A stretch of 64,000 bases of DNA from contig OX104122.1 in NCBI GenBank assembly GCA_944474755.1, forward strand, positions 13,278,641 to 13,342,640, read 5' to 3'. A program made the translations under genes and the position numbers. The DNA is from Limnoperna fortunei (Eukaryota > Mollusca > Bivalvia > Mytilida > Modiolidae). The notes beneath the pieces are model-generated. The model had not been told where the DNA came from and made no database searches. It saw only the letters and a list, made by a program, of their open reading frames with translations. Of this stretch, positions 1-11,840 are shown piece by piece. Positions within the stretch are counted from its first letter, which is position 1. Each line of letters opens with the position of its first letter.

Positions 1-590
1 GATATATTGAAGAAGACATAGATAAAGAACATGGATACAGATAGTTCGCTTAACGTAGATGCAATGAAGGTATTACGATATAAGAACATGACAAACTTTG
101 TTTGCCTTCACCAGTTTAATAACAAACGGAAAGTACTGATATACACGGTCATAAAAATGATAAACCGAGATTGACCAAAAGACTCGATGCATTTTAATCA
201 TATACCATTTAAAATGTTGCGATTTTAGTTTTTTAGTTTTTAGTTCATTTTTTTTTTGTAAACTAACAATGTAGTTAACCTATCAACGGGTAACACATAT
301 AAAGATGTACACGTTTGTTATGTCTATAAAATAGAAAATAATATTTTAGGTTTTTTTTTTGTTGTTGATACAAATCAACAATGAAGTAGAAACATTAAGA
401 CAATGCTGAAATAAAATATTGAACATTCTTTGACATTAACCTATCGTTACTAAAACCATGTGAATGAAGACTAGTTACCATAGAACCTTAATGCCAAAAA
501 ATGTTGAAAAGTAATTTTTGCCGATTCCTTGTTGTGACGAAAGTAAATTTGATATTATGAAATTCATGGGGTAGTATGTTACAAACGTGT
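1..590. other. AT-rich sequence, no gene seen
   Basis: The stretch has only short spurious frames and homopolymer T runs (around 247-260 and 351-360). I see no coding similarity, structured RNA or repeat boundary. It may include the decayed 5' part of the PLE that follows. Confidence 0.5.
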
Positions 591-591
591 A

Positions 592-2325
592 TTGCAGGAT
601 CTTTTGATCAATGACTTCAAAGCCAAACCACCCGACTGTTCTTGCCATAATTACCCATTCATATGTAGTCATTCAGGTCACATGATAACTGGAGATCTTA
701 ATATTGTTGAAAGTGAAAGACTCCGTTATGTGTTGTCCAAAGGACCAAAGTACCGTGAACCTAAATCCATCAACTGGAATTATAACTTTAAATTATTGAT
801 GGATTCAATACAGGACTATGCCAGAAAATGGGCAAAGCAAGAGGACCAGGAGATTGATACCTTGTCCGAGTGGGTAAAGGCCTTGAGGTCATTGATTCAA
901 TTAAGAATAAGTCGCTTAAGAAGATCTATGAGTACTAAAGTATTATTAATCTTCAGAAATATTGATGCTCTTAAAACTTTGTCCGACATTCATGACAAAT
1001 ATGTTGTTGTGCAAGCAGATAAGGCCTCTAACAACATTATTTTTATCTGCAAAAACATTAAATAGAGTGTTTAATTAATGAGTTAGGCATTGACAGTTCA
1101 CCTGGCAATCTTGCTTTCAAATTCACTGCGCTTTCAAATGAGGAGATTATTGAAAATCACAAATCGGTATTGTCGAAGATTGTGATCTCCCTTATTGTAT
1201 TGGATTCCAAAACGTAATAAAAATCCATACAAACAGCGTTTCATCGCAGGATCGTCTAAGTGAACTATCAAAATGCTATTGCAACTCCTGACCACTATTT
1301 CAACAAGAGTAAAAACGGGACTTCAAAAATACAGTGGCACTTTCTACTTCAGGAGTGGAATAAATAAAATGTGGATATTAAAAAATTCAAAAGACCTGAT
1401 AGACATCTTAAGGTCTGGATCTATTTCCAATTGTAACAGCATTAAAACATTTGATTTTTCGACACTCTATATGGCCATCCCTCATACGCAGCTTAATAAC
1501 AGGCTTAAAAATCTTATAAAACGCTGCTTTTTCAAGAAAAACGGAAAGAGACGATATAAATACCTGGTAATTAGTCATGACAGAACTTACTTCGTCATCA
1601 ATGACTCTAAATCTAATACTAAATATACTGAAGACCAAATATGTAACATGATTTTCTGATTGGCAACATATTTGTCTTGTTTGGAGGACATGTTTTTCAA
1701 CAGACTGTTAGTATTCCAATGGGCACTAACTGTGCTCCTGTCCTCGCCGACCTGTTTTTGTTCTCTTATGAGGCTAAATTCCTAGAAGTCCTACTGAAGA
1801 AGAAAGAAAAGACACTGGCCAGACCTTTAATTTAACATTTCGCTATATTGATGATGTCACTCAACGCTGCTAAATTTAGTGACTATTTACATTTAATATA
1901 CCCTAACGAGCTTGAAATTAAGGACACCACCAATACACTAAGGTCAGCCTCTTACTAAGACCTGCTTCTAGAAATAGACTCAGGAAAACTACAAACTAGA
2001 TTCTACGACAAACGTGATGAATTCAACTTTCAAATTGTCAACTTCCCATTCATCGGCAGCAACATTCCAGCAGCTCCAGCATATGGTGTGTACATTTCAC
2101 AACTTGTACGTTATTCTAGATCCTGCGATCGGTATTCCGATTTTCTAGACCGATCAGTGCTGTTGACTGCTAAACTACTCAAACAAGGGTTTGTATACCT
2201 AGGTTGATGTTATCGCTCCAGAAGTTCTATGGTAGTCACCATGACTTAATTGATCGTAATGGGAAATCAGCGGCTCAAATAAGATCTGACATTTTTGCTG
2301 AGTCATAGGTAGTGTTTCCTTTTCC
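592..2325 (+). pseudogene. Penelope-like element reverse transcriptase, decayed (PLE copy 1)
   Basis: This is a relic of a PLE reverse transcriptase read across several frames. The N-terminal part (592-1065) has a Cys-rich stretch, GHMITGDL, the KGPKYREP motif and DKYVVVQADKASNN, which resemble the PLE RT N-terminus. Motif A is FDFSTLYMAIPH (about 1450). Motif B, IPMGTNCAPVLADLF (about 1716), and motif C, FRYIDDV (about 1835), lie in other frames. The C-terminal block with VNFPFIGSNIPAAPAYGVYI and QLVRYSRSC follows at 2035-2150. A stop at 1063 and shifts near 1200 and 1660-1850 break the frame, so it cannot encode an active enzyme. No GIY-YIG endonuclease domain is seen after the RT. The ORF pieces are remnants and not separate genes. 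Confidence 0.85.
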
Positions 2326-2560
2326 TGGATTTGACTTTTACCTGGACATGACAGTAAGTAACTCGACGGGTGTCTAATTAGAGGCAGGTACTGCTTACTC
2401 GTCTGGAGCACCTGAGTGCACCCATGGTTTTCTTTGGGTTTGGGTTACTCTCTTTTCTGTGTTTTATGTTGTGTTTGTCTATATCCGGATTTGTAACTGT
2501 CCCTTGGCTTTTGGCCAGTGTTGTTCGGTCGGTTTTCTTTGCTATTTTCATGTTACTAAA
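2326..2560 (+). repeat. Shared PLE 3' module, copy a
   Basis: About 235 bp directly after the RT relic, including GAGCACCTGAGTGCACCCAT and TGTAACTGTCCCTTGG. The reverse complement occurs at about 16990-17245 next to an endonuclease-bearing PLE. Shorter diverged pieces lie at about 29860-29960 and 51590-51760. It probably represents a conserved 3' part of one PLE family. No terminal duplication is visible here. Confidence 0.7.
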
Positions 2561-2648
2561 TCATAATATTTCCTCGGCTTATCTGTTGTATATTTTAACT
2601 TAAAATGTTTAGCACAGAAATGAACTGAATCGATTATTTATGTCAGAA

Positions 2649-2664
2649 ATGTTATCAAGTTCAG
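2649..2664 (+). CDS. Gene A, proposed first coding exon (5 codons plus 1 nt)
   Basis: A 16-nt stretch begins ATGTTATCAAG and ends TTCAG directly before GTAAAAAA, a good donor site. It leaves one base (phase 1). Joined to the large exon starting at 3240 it gives a peptide beginning MLSSSGSTT, and the resulting intron of 575 bp ends in TTTTTTTTAG. I chose this start because the large exon has no ATG before codon 9 of its open frame. Gene B and pseudogene 1 have the same arrangement: a very short ATG exon followed by a phase-1 intron. The prediction is inference from splice signals and phase; a different upstream exon is possible. A start at the internal ATG at 3275 is the main alternative. Confidence 0.5.
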
Positions 2665-3239
2665 GTAAAAAAAGTTATGTCAATATTTAACATAGGAAAT
2701 ATAAAAAAGGTGATAAATCTTAAATTACATGATTTGACATTTAATATTTTTTTACAATAAAGAAGACAGTTTGCTTTTGGTTGCATTTATTGTACAAATG
2801 AAAAGGTTTTTATATGGCCATTGAACAAAAGTTTACATTTGATGGCAGATAAAAAGATGAAAAATTACTTTCATGTACACGTCATTCGTAAACTTTTAAA
2901 AGTAAATCAAATTATTATCAAGACGTGTTTTGCATTACGAACAAAATATACAAGTACTTTGTATTTATATTTATCTTGCAATGTTTCTTACCATCTATAG
3001 TCTACAGCTAGCTCTACCGGTGCTTATTCGTCATATTAGTGATTTAATATTTTCTGCTTTACACTAACACAAACTAGTGTTTGCTAAGGTTCTGCCCTGC
3101 TGTGATGAAGTAAAAAATGCTCTTACAAGAATTATTTAAGTACGATGACAGCCATTGTGCAATACACAACATATGATTACAAGAACTACACAAAACAATG
3201 TATAACTATGGTTTTTCTATTTCTAAAAGTTTTTTTTAG

Positions 3240-5377
3240 GTTCAACAACTTTGAAAATCAATGCCTTGTCTAAAATGTCTCGAAAGATTTATAACACCAT
3301 GAACAATCTAATTGGTAATGAGGAAGTTATACAAACACGAAGACTAGTGCAACATGGTATTTGTAAAGCATTTGAGAGGATTGGAACGCATCCAATTCCT
3401 AGCGGAAGCAAGGCAGAAGGATTGGATTTTATTGGTAGCGACGTAGATATAATGTATCCTTTGGATTACTTACGAGTTTACACTTTGGATTTTCCAAATA
3501 TTGTTCCGGATAACCCAGAAATATTACTATATGCAAACACACTTGATACAACTGTACAACCGGGATATGTTATTATGAAAGTATTTACCTGTTATAGCAG
3601 GAAATATATAGGTATTTTGAAAAGTTCAGATTTTGTGTCAAAATATTTGATCCCTAAAATTAAGCCAAATTTACTGCTAGCAAATTTGCAGAGGCATGGA
3701 CCCTGTTTAACAACACGTTTCAATGATTCCGAAATGGATGTAGCCTTTTGTTTGCCTTCACATGAGTGGCCTTTAGTTGCACAAGAATGGCCTTTACGCA
3801 AAAGAGAGCAAAACTGGCCACACCAGGACTTGATTCAAACAGTAGTAAAAGAGGGGTGTCTTTTTGTCCCAATTGGATATGAATCAAATAGTGATAGTGA
3901 TATAGACTGGAGAATATCATTTTCCAAAGCAGAGAAGAGACTTATATTTTCATTCAATCATGTACAAATGTTGATATATGGTTTACTCAAATTATTTTTG
4001 AAAGAAGTCATCAACACTGAGTCGTCAGTAAATGGTTTGTTGTGCTCTTATTTCATTAAAACCATTTTATTTTGGACAATAGAGGAGAGTCCGTCTACAT
4101 TATGGGTACCAAATAGTTTTATGCTGTGCTTTTGGGAATGCCTTATAAGGTTAATTTCTTGTGTGGAAAACAAAATCTGTCCGCATTATTTCATCAAACA
4201 TGTCAATCTCTTTCAAAAAAAGATCACAAATGATTCAAAGAAAAGATTATTAGAAGTATTACAGCCACTAAAAAATATTGGAATAAACTGTTTATACAGA
4301 AGTAAAACGCTTCTAATCATGTCTACAAGAGCGGAGAAAACAGGTGCTGCACATACGCAGAGGCAACTTGACATCATTCGTATGGATGAGGTTTGTCAGC
4401 ACAGTTATAATATAGGATTGTGTTATGGAAATGGAAAAATCTCAAATGCCTACTATGATCCGTTTGTAGTGTTTTTAGGTCGAAAAATGAGGTCTTTTAT
4501 GACAGGTAAAACTGTGATCCGCGAACTTTATCCTATAGCTAAACAACAAATGTGGCAGAATATCTGCCACTTGATCGACTTTTCCAAGTGTAAAGACAAC
4601 AAGTATTGTTATATGCTTCGCCAATTATTTCTTCACTTTTTAATAGCCGGAAGTAAGACTGATGCAGTCGCCGGTAAGCTTCTAGTAGCTGCCTGGCTAT
4701 ACAAAAATGAAAAATATAAACAATGCCTTTTTGTGGTCGCACAGGCTCTGGAAAACATGAAAAGAACGTTTTATTACAACAAAGCAAAGGTTATGTGCCT
4801 ACAGTCCGACTCTGTAATTGAAAAGCAAAGCTGTGTTTTAAATGTTTCATTTGCCGATAAAGTAAGATTTTTTCTAATTTCTGATGTATTTTTTCCTTTA
4901 GAATCACAGTTATTGCCAGATGAATTAAAAATCCCTCTATTATTAGATCTCAAAAGAAGGCATGCATGCTTTTTTCCTCCAATGTTGATTCAACCTGATT
5001 TATTTGGATACTTTCTGAGAGTGTTATGTTACCACAAACTTGGAAACAAATCACAAAAACTACGTGCTATCAACGATATTAAACAATTAGGACCGATTCT
5101 TCCTAATGATCCTTTATTTTCAAATGCATTCAAATGTAATCACTTCATGATTCTTGCATCACTTAGAAATATTGTAGATGTAGGTAATAATCAAAGTTCA
5201 ACATTTCTTGATAGTGATCAAACAGAGAGCGAGACACAGAACGAAATTAGAAAATTGCTGAAAATTGCAAAGCACTACTCAAATGCTATTAGATGCGCCA
5301 TAGACACATATCACAGTTCAGGATTTTTTTCAGATGAAGAGTGTCAGGACATGATAAATCTGTTATCATCGGCGTAA
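3240..5377 (+). CDS. Mab-21/cGAS-like nucleotidyltransferase (cGLR-like), gene A, main exon
   Basis: This exon encodes about 712 residues of a predicted 717-aa protein (numbering includes the proposed exon 1). The nucleotidyltransferase core has the G-S motif within SGSKAEGLDFIGSDVD (G61/S62), metal-binding acids D73 and D75, and a third acid D172 in EMDVAFCL. The Mab-21 signature WRISFS follows at about 229-234, then SYFIKTILFW and CPHYFI near 319-324. There is no vertebrate cGAS-type zinc-ribbon insertion. About 390 further residues follow, including TPR-like helical repeats (for example near 480-512). Family members sense nucleic acid in the cytosol and make cyclic dinucleotides that activate STING; ligand and product here are unknown. 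All three acids are present, so catalysis is plausible. The acceptor TTTTTTTTAG ends at 3239, and the exon enters in phase 1. AATAAA lies just after the stop. Divergent from gene B, so an older paralogue. Confidence 0.87.
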
Positions 5378-5380
5378 TCT

Positions 5381-5386
5381 AATAAA
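5381..5386 (+). promoter_or_regulatory. Candidate polyadenylation signal of gene A
   Basis: AATAAA lies 3 bp after the stop codon of gene A. A second AATAAA is at about 5703-5708. The first would give an extremely short 3' UTR, so the second may be the one used. Confidence 0.4.
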
Positions 5387-5859
5387 TGATTCATTTTGCA
5401 AACGTCTGCCATTCATAAAAAATTAACGGCATTAGTTCTTATTAGTCAGCTGTTAATTTATATTAGTTTTTGTTGTTTGTCATGTTTGATTTTTTCTACT
5501 TTGTTTATGATTTGAACAGGTTAAAACACGATAAATTGGTTAAAATGAGCTCTGCAAGTTCTTAGTCATGTTTTAAAGCAGCTCGTTGTATGCTCCTTTT
5601 TATAGTTTGTATGGTTTGTAAAAAAACAGTGAAATGTTGATAATGATTGCATTCTGGTGAAAACGTATTATGTAATACATGTTTCATGTTTGATGGAATA
5701 CTAATAAAGATCATGTTATTGTTGTCTATTCCCAGATGTCAATGTACTCCTGTAAAAGCTGGAAGTATAGAGATTTCTATGTATTTATAATTAAATCGGA
5801 AGTTATCTATCAATATATAAAAGCCAAAAAAAACCCAGTAAAATTCCTTTTTATTCCAT

Positions 5860-7600
5860 TACAAGACAAAACGACGCAGTCGTGAAAAGGATTTCTAAAT
5901 CATATATGATTATATGTGCAAGCTATATTGATCGATGAATTGATGTTTTGTACTTAATATATACATTTATACTTAATAAAAATTCAACCATGACAAATAA
6001 AAAAGGAATAGAAGTTTAAATTACGTTCACAAGAAATGTTAACTTGAAATGTATGTACAAGTTAATTATGATATCAGTGAAATTATTTAACCTAGACCAA
6101 ATTTATTTCTAATCTTTAACTTTAAATTTTACACAAATGATAAAAAGGCATACAACATTTAAAACAAAGGACATTAAAAATGGGGCATCTAATGGAACAA
6201 TAAATGATACCCGGCTACGGCTACGTTGCATACTTTTTGATATGCATGAACACATTTTACTGAATTATATATCAGGCTATATGAACCGCTGAGCATGATA
6301 ACATTCCACAAGACAATTGACCTTGGACCTAAAAAAGAATTTCAAATTGAATCAACTCAAAAACTACAAATTGGATTGTATTAAAAATTCAACGTGGGCT
6401 TCATTTGATAGTACTTAACAGCTGTGCAGTTTTAACAAAATGCGGTCTAATCTTTTGAAAACAGTCAATTCTTGACAATTGCTTTTTTAATTGGTCTTAC
6501 TGAAAAACCAAAAGGGATTCTGCTGAATATTGAACTTAATCTTTGTTTTATAGTACTTAACAGCTGTGCATAGTCTAAACAAAATTTGTACACGTCTGTT
6601 GACGTGTTACCTAGTTATCATTTGGAAAGATGCAACTGTTGACCAAAACAAAATTTGAATTGGGAAAAGTTGAAAACTACAAAAAATGCTGAAAATGGAA
6701 CTGATCTTCATTTTATGTACTTAACAGCTGTGCAAAGTTTAAACAAGATATGTTGACGCGTTTCATCTGAAGTTATCATCTGGGAAACCACCGATGACGG
6801 AAGGACACTCATATCCATACGGAGGGTATCAAATAATACACTATTCATAAACGACACAGTCAAGAAAAGAATATCAATCAAGTATACGTGCAGGCTACAC
6901 TGATCGCTGAATTGATGTTCTATTCTTACAAAACTGATAAAAAATCAACCATGACAAATTTAAAAAAGATCGAAGTTTACATTACGTACACATGAAATGT
7001 TTACTTGAAATTTATGTACAAGTTCATTATGATATTAGTGAAATTATTCACATAAAACAATTTTTTTAAATCTTTACTTTATACTTTACACAAATAATAG
7101 AAATTAGTACAACATTTAAAAGAAGGGACATTAAATCTAATGGAACAATAAATGATACCCAGCTACGTTGCATACCTTTTTGATATGAATGAACACATTG
7201 TACTGAATTACATATCAGGCTATAGCAGTAGCTGAAAATGATAACAATCCATCTCAGAAGACAATTGACCTTGGACCTAAAAATCATGTATACGTGCCGG
7301 CTACACTGATCGGTGAATTGATGTCTTATACTGACGAAACTGCTAAAAATTCAACCATGACAAATGAAAAAGAATCGAAGCTTACATTACGTCCAATTGA
7401 AATATTTACCTGAAATTTATGTACAAGTTCATTATGAAATCAGTCAAAGTATCCACCCAAAACAAATTTATTTCTAACCTTAAACTTCAAACTTTACACA
7501 AATGATAGAAAATGAGTACAACATTTAAAACAAGCTGAGGAACACGAAGGGTATTAAATATGGGGCATCTTTTGGAACAATAAATGATACCCAGCCAGAT
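5860..7600. repeat. Three diverged direct repeats downstream of gene A
   Basis: Three related blocks lie head to tail: about 5860-6330, 6840-7280 and 7283-7600. Each has the ATGACAAAT segment, TTACATTACGT-like sequence, GTACAAGTTCATTATGA and GGAACAATAAATGATACCC. Between blocks one and two, a shorter motif GTACTTAACAGCTGTGCA recurs at about 6410, 6548 and 6718. The repeats differ by many substitutions and indels, so the amplification is not recent. No coding frame is supported. The span could be a non-autonomous element or a local satellite. Confidence 0.75.
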
Positions 7601-7929
7601 ATACATAAAAATAGAAATGACTAATAAATTACTATCTAATAGAAAAAAAACAAGATTATATTTAATCCTGCGATATATAGTAGTTAGAGTACCTTAGAAT
7701 ACCAAACTGCAACATCATTTATTGATGGTGTAGTTCGGATTATCTGTTTCTGTCAATGTAGAAACAGTCTAATCATTACATAATCGTTATTGTCGAATTT
7801 CACAAATATTAATTAGAAAAACGCGACATAGAAACATGTGTGGCTTTGGAGACCCTTTCTTACGTTATAAACACACATGTAAAGCTTAGGATATAAATTA
7901 CTTATGAATAGTGAGAAGGTGCGACAGAA

Positions 7930-8195
7930 CCAAGGGTCTTAGATATTTTGCCCTACTCTTGGTCTGGGGATTTTTTTCGCGCCTTTTGTAGATTTCGAAA
8001 AAGAGTAGGCTGTTTGTAGCCGATACAAAAGACTAATTCTCCGCCCCTACTCAATACTTTTTCAGTGGTAGTCGAAATTGTGTCACTGTGTCCATTCCAC
8101 CCTTTTCCGTTGCTTTGTTTTTAATTAATGTGTTCTCGTCCTGTATATAACTGTAATACTGCTTGCTGGACGTAAAGCAAACATCCAATCAATCA
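7930..8195 (+). repeat. Dispersed repeat ending in CTGGACGTAAAGC and (CAAT)n
   Basis: The segment ends with CTGGACGTAAAGCAAACATC followed by CAATCAATCAAT. This is a retroposon-like 3' end with a short tandem tail, as found on LINE/SINE elements that do not use poly(A). A similar tail in opposite orientation is at about 34690. I see no RT coding sequence, so it is probably a SINE or a heavily truncated LINE. Confidence 0.45.
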
Positions 8196-8559
8196 ATGTT
8201 ATAAATAAATATATGTGTTTTTGTACTGCACCCTTCTATTTTGTCCCCAGTGTGGAACACAAGCAATAGCTCCTATTTGTTGTAACACAAATGCTTCAGT
8301 AACATAAGTGACACATATATGTATAAAATTGATCACTTTGTTGTTATATTTCATTCCGTACTTATTTTTTTATAAACGATCCTTATTTATTAAAAAAATT
8401 TAAATTGAAAAAAAAAATCAAAATAAAGCCAAGAAGTATCGAAAACCATAGCACAGTGACAAAATATCGAAAGACAAAATCGGATTGAGACCACGAGACA
8501 CGACGAAAGGCACCACATAAAGAAGATTTTAAAAATAACAACAAAAACCGAGAAATGAT

Positions 8560-8770
8560 TGTTTCAGTGGTTTTATAATATTTTACACCACTTTCAACAA
8601 TTTTTCAGATATATCACGGCGTCCAGGTTTTAATAGGATGAACCGCACCTGCGATAGGAAAACTTGCAATCTTTATCAATAAAATTTTGAGTCGAGTACA
8701 CCCTGACCGCAGTGAGACTCGAACTCAAAGTCAGTCGTGATGATGGCCAAAGAGATGCCATCAACATACG
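8560..8770 (-). mobile_element. tRNA-derived SINE, degraded minus-strand copy
   Basis: The reverse complement contains GTTCGAGTCTCACTGC (B-box region), GGGTGTACTCGACTC and a tail related to GTGGCGTTAAACACC, in the same order as the intact copies at 11559 and 52152. The 5' A-box part is poorly preserved and no target-site duplication is evident, so this is an old copy. Confidence 0.7.
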
Positions 8771-9737
8771 TACAACAAATCTCAGTTTGAATGTATATTA
8801 TTGATTAATAAAAGTGTTAATCTAAACAAACATCTAAATAACGATAGCAAAATCGTTATTAACATATTAGTGTTATATTTAAATACCGTACCCGGGAGAT
8901 GATGAAATATGCTGTCAAAAAACACAAAGTTAAAAATTTCTTAGTTGAATTCTTGCCATAGAGTTTAGTTTTTTCTATTTGAGTCTATTCTGGGAAAAAG
9001 ATCAAGGTAATAAGCTGACTTGATTGTGTCCTTGTCTTAAAATCCCTGAGGCAGATTAACTGATGAGTGGTTTGTCCTCAGTTATCATCACTTAGTCATT
9101 GTATCACCTATTTATCTACATCTATATCTTTGAGCTGCATATACAATGTCATTAAAGATATATTTTATGTGAGATTATAGTATTAAGTGTGAAAAAAACA
9201 ACACCATAGGAATTATTAGTTATTTTAATCGGGCAATTTGCTGGTTTTGTTCCGCCTAGGTACGCGACATTGATTTCTCTTTCCTTGTCAGTTCCCATAA
9301 TTTGTTTTTGTGTGAATTTCAAAATATTATCGTTTTCAAGAGTTTTAAAGTTATACCATTGTACGATATAACAATGTAAATTTATAGTTATTTAAATAAT
9401 GATTTAAACACAAGAAATCGTAACCCAATCATACAGAAGTAATATATACGTTACTCATTGCATTCATTCACCGATTCGTTCATTCATTCATTCATTTATA
9501 TAATTGATATACTTATACGCCGAAAGTATTCTGGAACAGCCATGGTCGTAATGCTAATGTATACTAAATATCTCTTGTTATTTTCACCATTTTTACAAAA
9601 GAAAATAGTGTTTCTCAAAAGATACACCACAAAAATACTAATAAAGGTATTGCAGAAATAAGGTTTACAACAATTTTTAGACGCTAGAGCTGTTAACAAA
9701 ATACAAATAAGGTGAATAAAATATTTACAAGGAAAGG

Positions 9738-10620
9738 TACATAGCAGGCTCATCTTCGTGCTCTACCAAAGAGTTGTCACAACCGTTGACTAAGATATTT
9801 TCTGCAGTGAAAAAGGACAGCAAAAATGCTGTGAAAACTGTTTATTCAAGAAGTAATAATAATCATATGTGGATTCTTAAAAATTCTGAAGAACTTTTGG
9901 ACTGCTTAAAATCAAGATCAATATCTAAAATTTCATCTCTTAGAAACTTTGGTTTTTCAACTTTTTATACCACCTTGTCTCACGAAAAACTAAAATGACG
10001 TCTTAAAGACATCAAACATAAAGCTTTAGCTTCACATATGTATGTACTTTTTCGTTTCAACAATACTTATTTTTCTGCTAAAGAACGAAAAGGCAAATTA
10101 TCCTGCAGCAAGGAACAGATTTATTGTATGCTAGATTTTCTAAATTATCTTTGTTGGAGGATGTGCCCAGATTTTTGCCGATTTGTTTCAGTATTCTTAT
10201 GAAATTGAATTTCTTTAACGTCTTAATTAAAGACATGAAGATAGCAGAAGCTATGTCCTTTAATTTTACATATGAATAAATTGACGATGTCCTTTCAATT
10301 AACAACCCGTAATTTGCTAGAAGGCTTCCGTTAATAAATTCTTCAGTACTGGAAATTATCAACATTATTTTTAGACTTAAACTTGAAATGACATCGACGG
10401 TCATCTCAGCACAAGAATATAAGACATTAAAGACGATGTTTATATCAAAGTTATAAATATTCCGCATCTATGCAGCAATCTTCCAGCTTCTCCTGCAAAC
10501 GGTATTTATATTTGAACAGATATGCAAGAGTTTGCAGTTAGCATTCTGATTTTTTCAAGTTGAACTTATAAACCAAGGTTACAATAAAAAATTACTCTTC
10601 CGCGACTTTAATAACTTTTA
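9738..10620 (+). pseudogene. Penelope-like element reverse transcriptase, decayed (PLE copy 2)
   Basis: The frame at 9774-9998 contains HMWILKNSEELLDCLKSRSI and the motif A-like FGFSTFYTTLSHEKL, closely matching copy 3 at 22716-22519 and more distantly copy 1. Downstream pieces resemble the RT body: MLDFLNYL near 10129, LFQYSYEIEFL near 10180 and an SNLPASPANGIYI-like C-terminal block near 10475. Stops and frameshifts occur throughout. It is a dead copy of the second PLE family in the window. Confidence 0.8.
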
Positions 10621-10637
10621 CTATGATGTGATGATTA

Positions 10638-10935
10638 TTGGATACACCTATTACTGACCAGTGGTGTATGATTCCAAGCCATTTTCATCAACAAACCATC
10701 TCACATACTACAGTCATGGAAGCGCGAGGTTTGGCACGTTATAAAACCTGGTTTAACCCAAAGTTTCTTTTGAAATGTCTGTACCAAGTCAGGACCATTG
10801 TTGTAGTTGCTTTAGTTTTGGATGTTGATTCTGAATTTAACCGGTTTATCTGACTTTGATTGTTGGATTTTCTCTTTTGACACTTTCCCTGGTAATTAGT
10901 CTGGCCGGATTCCATTCGAACACTAATCAATTCCG
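10638..10935 (+). repeat. PLE copy 2 3' region
   Basis: It contains TATAAAACCTGGTTTAACCC and GTACCAAGTCAGGACCATTG. The reverse complement of this module occurs at about 21430-21660 beside PLE copy 3, also downstream of the RT relic, and a diverged piece is at 30760-30900. It is best read as the 3' untranslated part of this PLE family. Confidence 0.65.
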
Positions 10936-11546
10936 ACATTAAATACAGAGTCGATTACGTACTGTATTAAAATGAATTATTTGAAATCGATTAAAGGTTT
11001 GTATTGAAAACTAATTTTTACAATACTTCTATTTCCTTCGAGCAGAACTATTACCAGGTATAGTTTTATGAACTATTACCAGGATATTAATTCTTTGATC
11101 TTTTACCGCGTTTTTCAAGTTTGGCTAATTGGAATGAATTACGTTGATGGTATTTTGTTGGGTTTTGCTTATTTAGAATTTTACTTTTACCTTTAATGCG
11201 GTTCAACGAAATGTATCATTACTATATCTTGACTTTTACAAGCATCAATTTTTTAATTATTTTATGTCAACATGTATTCTGAATATATCGATTTTATTTG
11301 TTTTTCAACACTTTACGTTATACGAACCTGCATGCAAGTAAGATATTACATGTTGATACGCATTCTATGACCCTAATACATGTATGCCACAGATATTAAG
11401 TTACTACTTTTAGCCTGCATTTAAGTCAGGAAAACTCATATTTTGTTGGTACAAAGCGTCATATTATAAAAGTTGTGTTTTATTTTACTTTTATTTTAGA
11501 GAATACACGAATAGTCTTGTATGCTTGCAGTGATATATTCTAATCT

Positions 11547-11840
11547 CATAAGTTTAAGAGGGGCCTCGGTGGCCGAGTGGTCAAGGTAGTTCGTCTACTA
11601 TTGATCACGTGGTCTGTCAACACTGAGATTGCGGGTTCGATTCTCACTGCAGGCAGGGTGTACTCGACTCCAATCTTAATTGACAAGGATTGCCAGTTTT
11701 CCTACCGCAGGTCGGGGGTTTTCTCCGGGTACTCCGGCTTCCTCCCCCAATAAAAACTGGACCACATGATATAGCTGAAAAATTGCTGAAAGTGGCGTTA
11801 AACACCATCAAACAAACAAACAAACAAACATAAGTTTAAG
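11547..11840 (+). mobile_element. tRNA-derived SINE with 12-bp target-site duplication
   Basis: The element (11559-11828, 270 bp) is flanked by perfect CATAAGTTTAAG repeats at 11547-11558 and 11829-11840. The head is tRNA-like, with A box TGGCCGAGTGG and B box GGGTTCGATTC, and would be transcribed by RNA polymerase III. A central conserved domain follows, then the tail GTGGCGTTAAACACCATC and (CAAA)n. The perfect duplication suggests a fairly recent insertion. It is about 95% identical by eye to the copy at 52152. The tRNA-like head is part of the SINE and not a tRNA gene. Confidence 0.93.

Noticed and set aside
3600..3920. Minus-strand frames inside gene A
   Set aside because: Antisense shadows of a well-supported coding exon.
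3240..5377. True vertebrate-type cGAS
   Set aside because: No zinc-ribbon (His-Cys-Cys-Cys) insertion between the WRISFS and CPHYFI regions; the protein fits the wider Mab-21/cGLR family.
9738..9780. GCTCTACCAAAGAG hairpin like the one at 16856
   Set aside because: Here it is part of the PLE coding sequence (STKELSQPLTK), in the opposite orientation to the RT, and has no CTGATGA core.
11559..11660. tRNA gene with A and B boxes (also at 52152)
   Set aside because: It is the head of a SINE: it is followed by the conserved body and tail and flanked by target-site duplications, and the cloverleaf is not complete.
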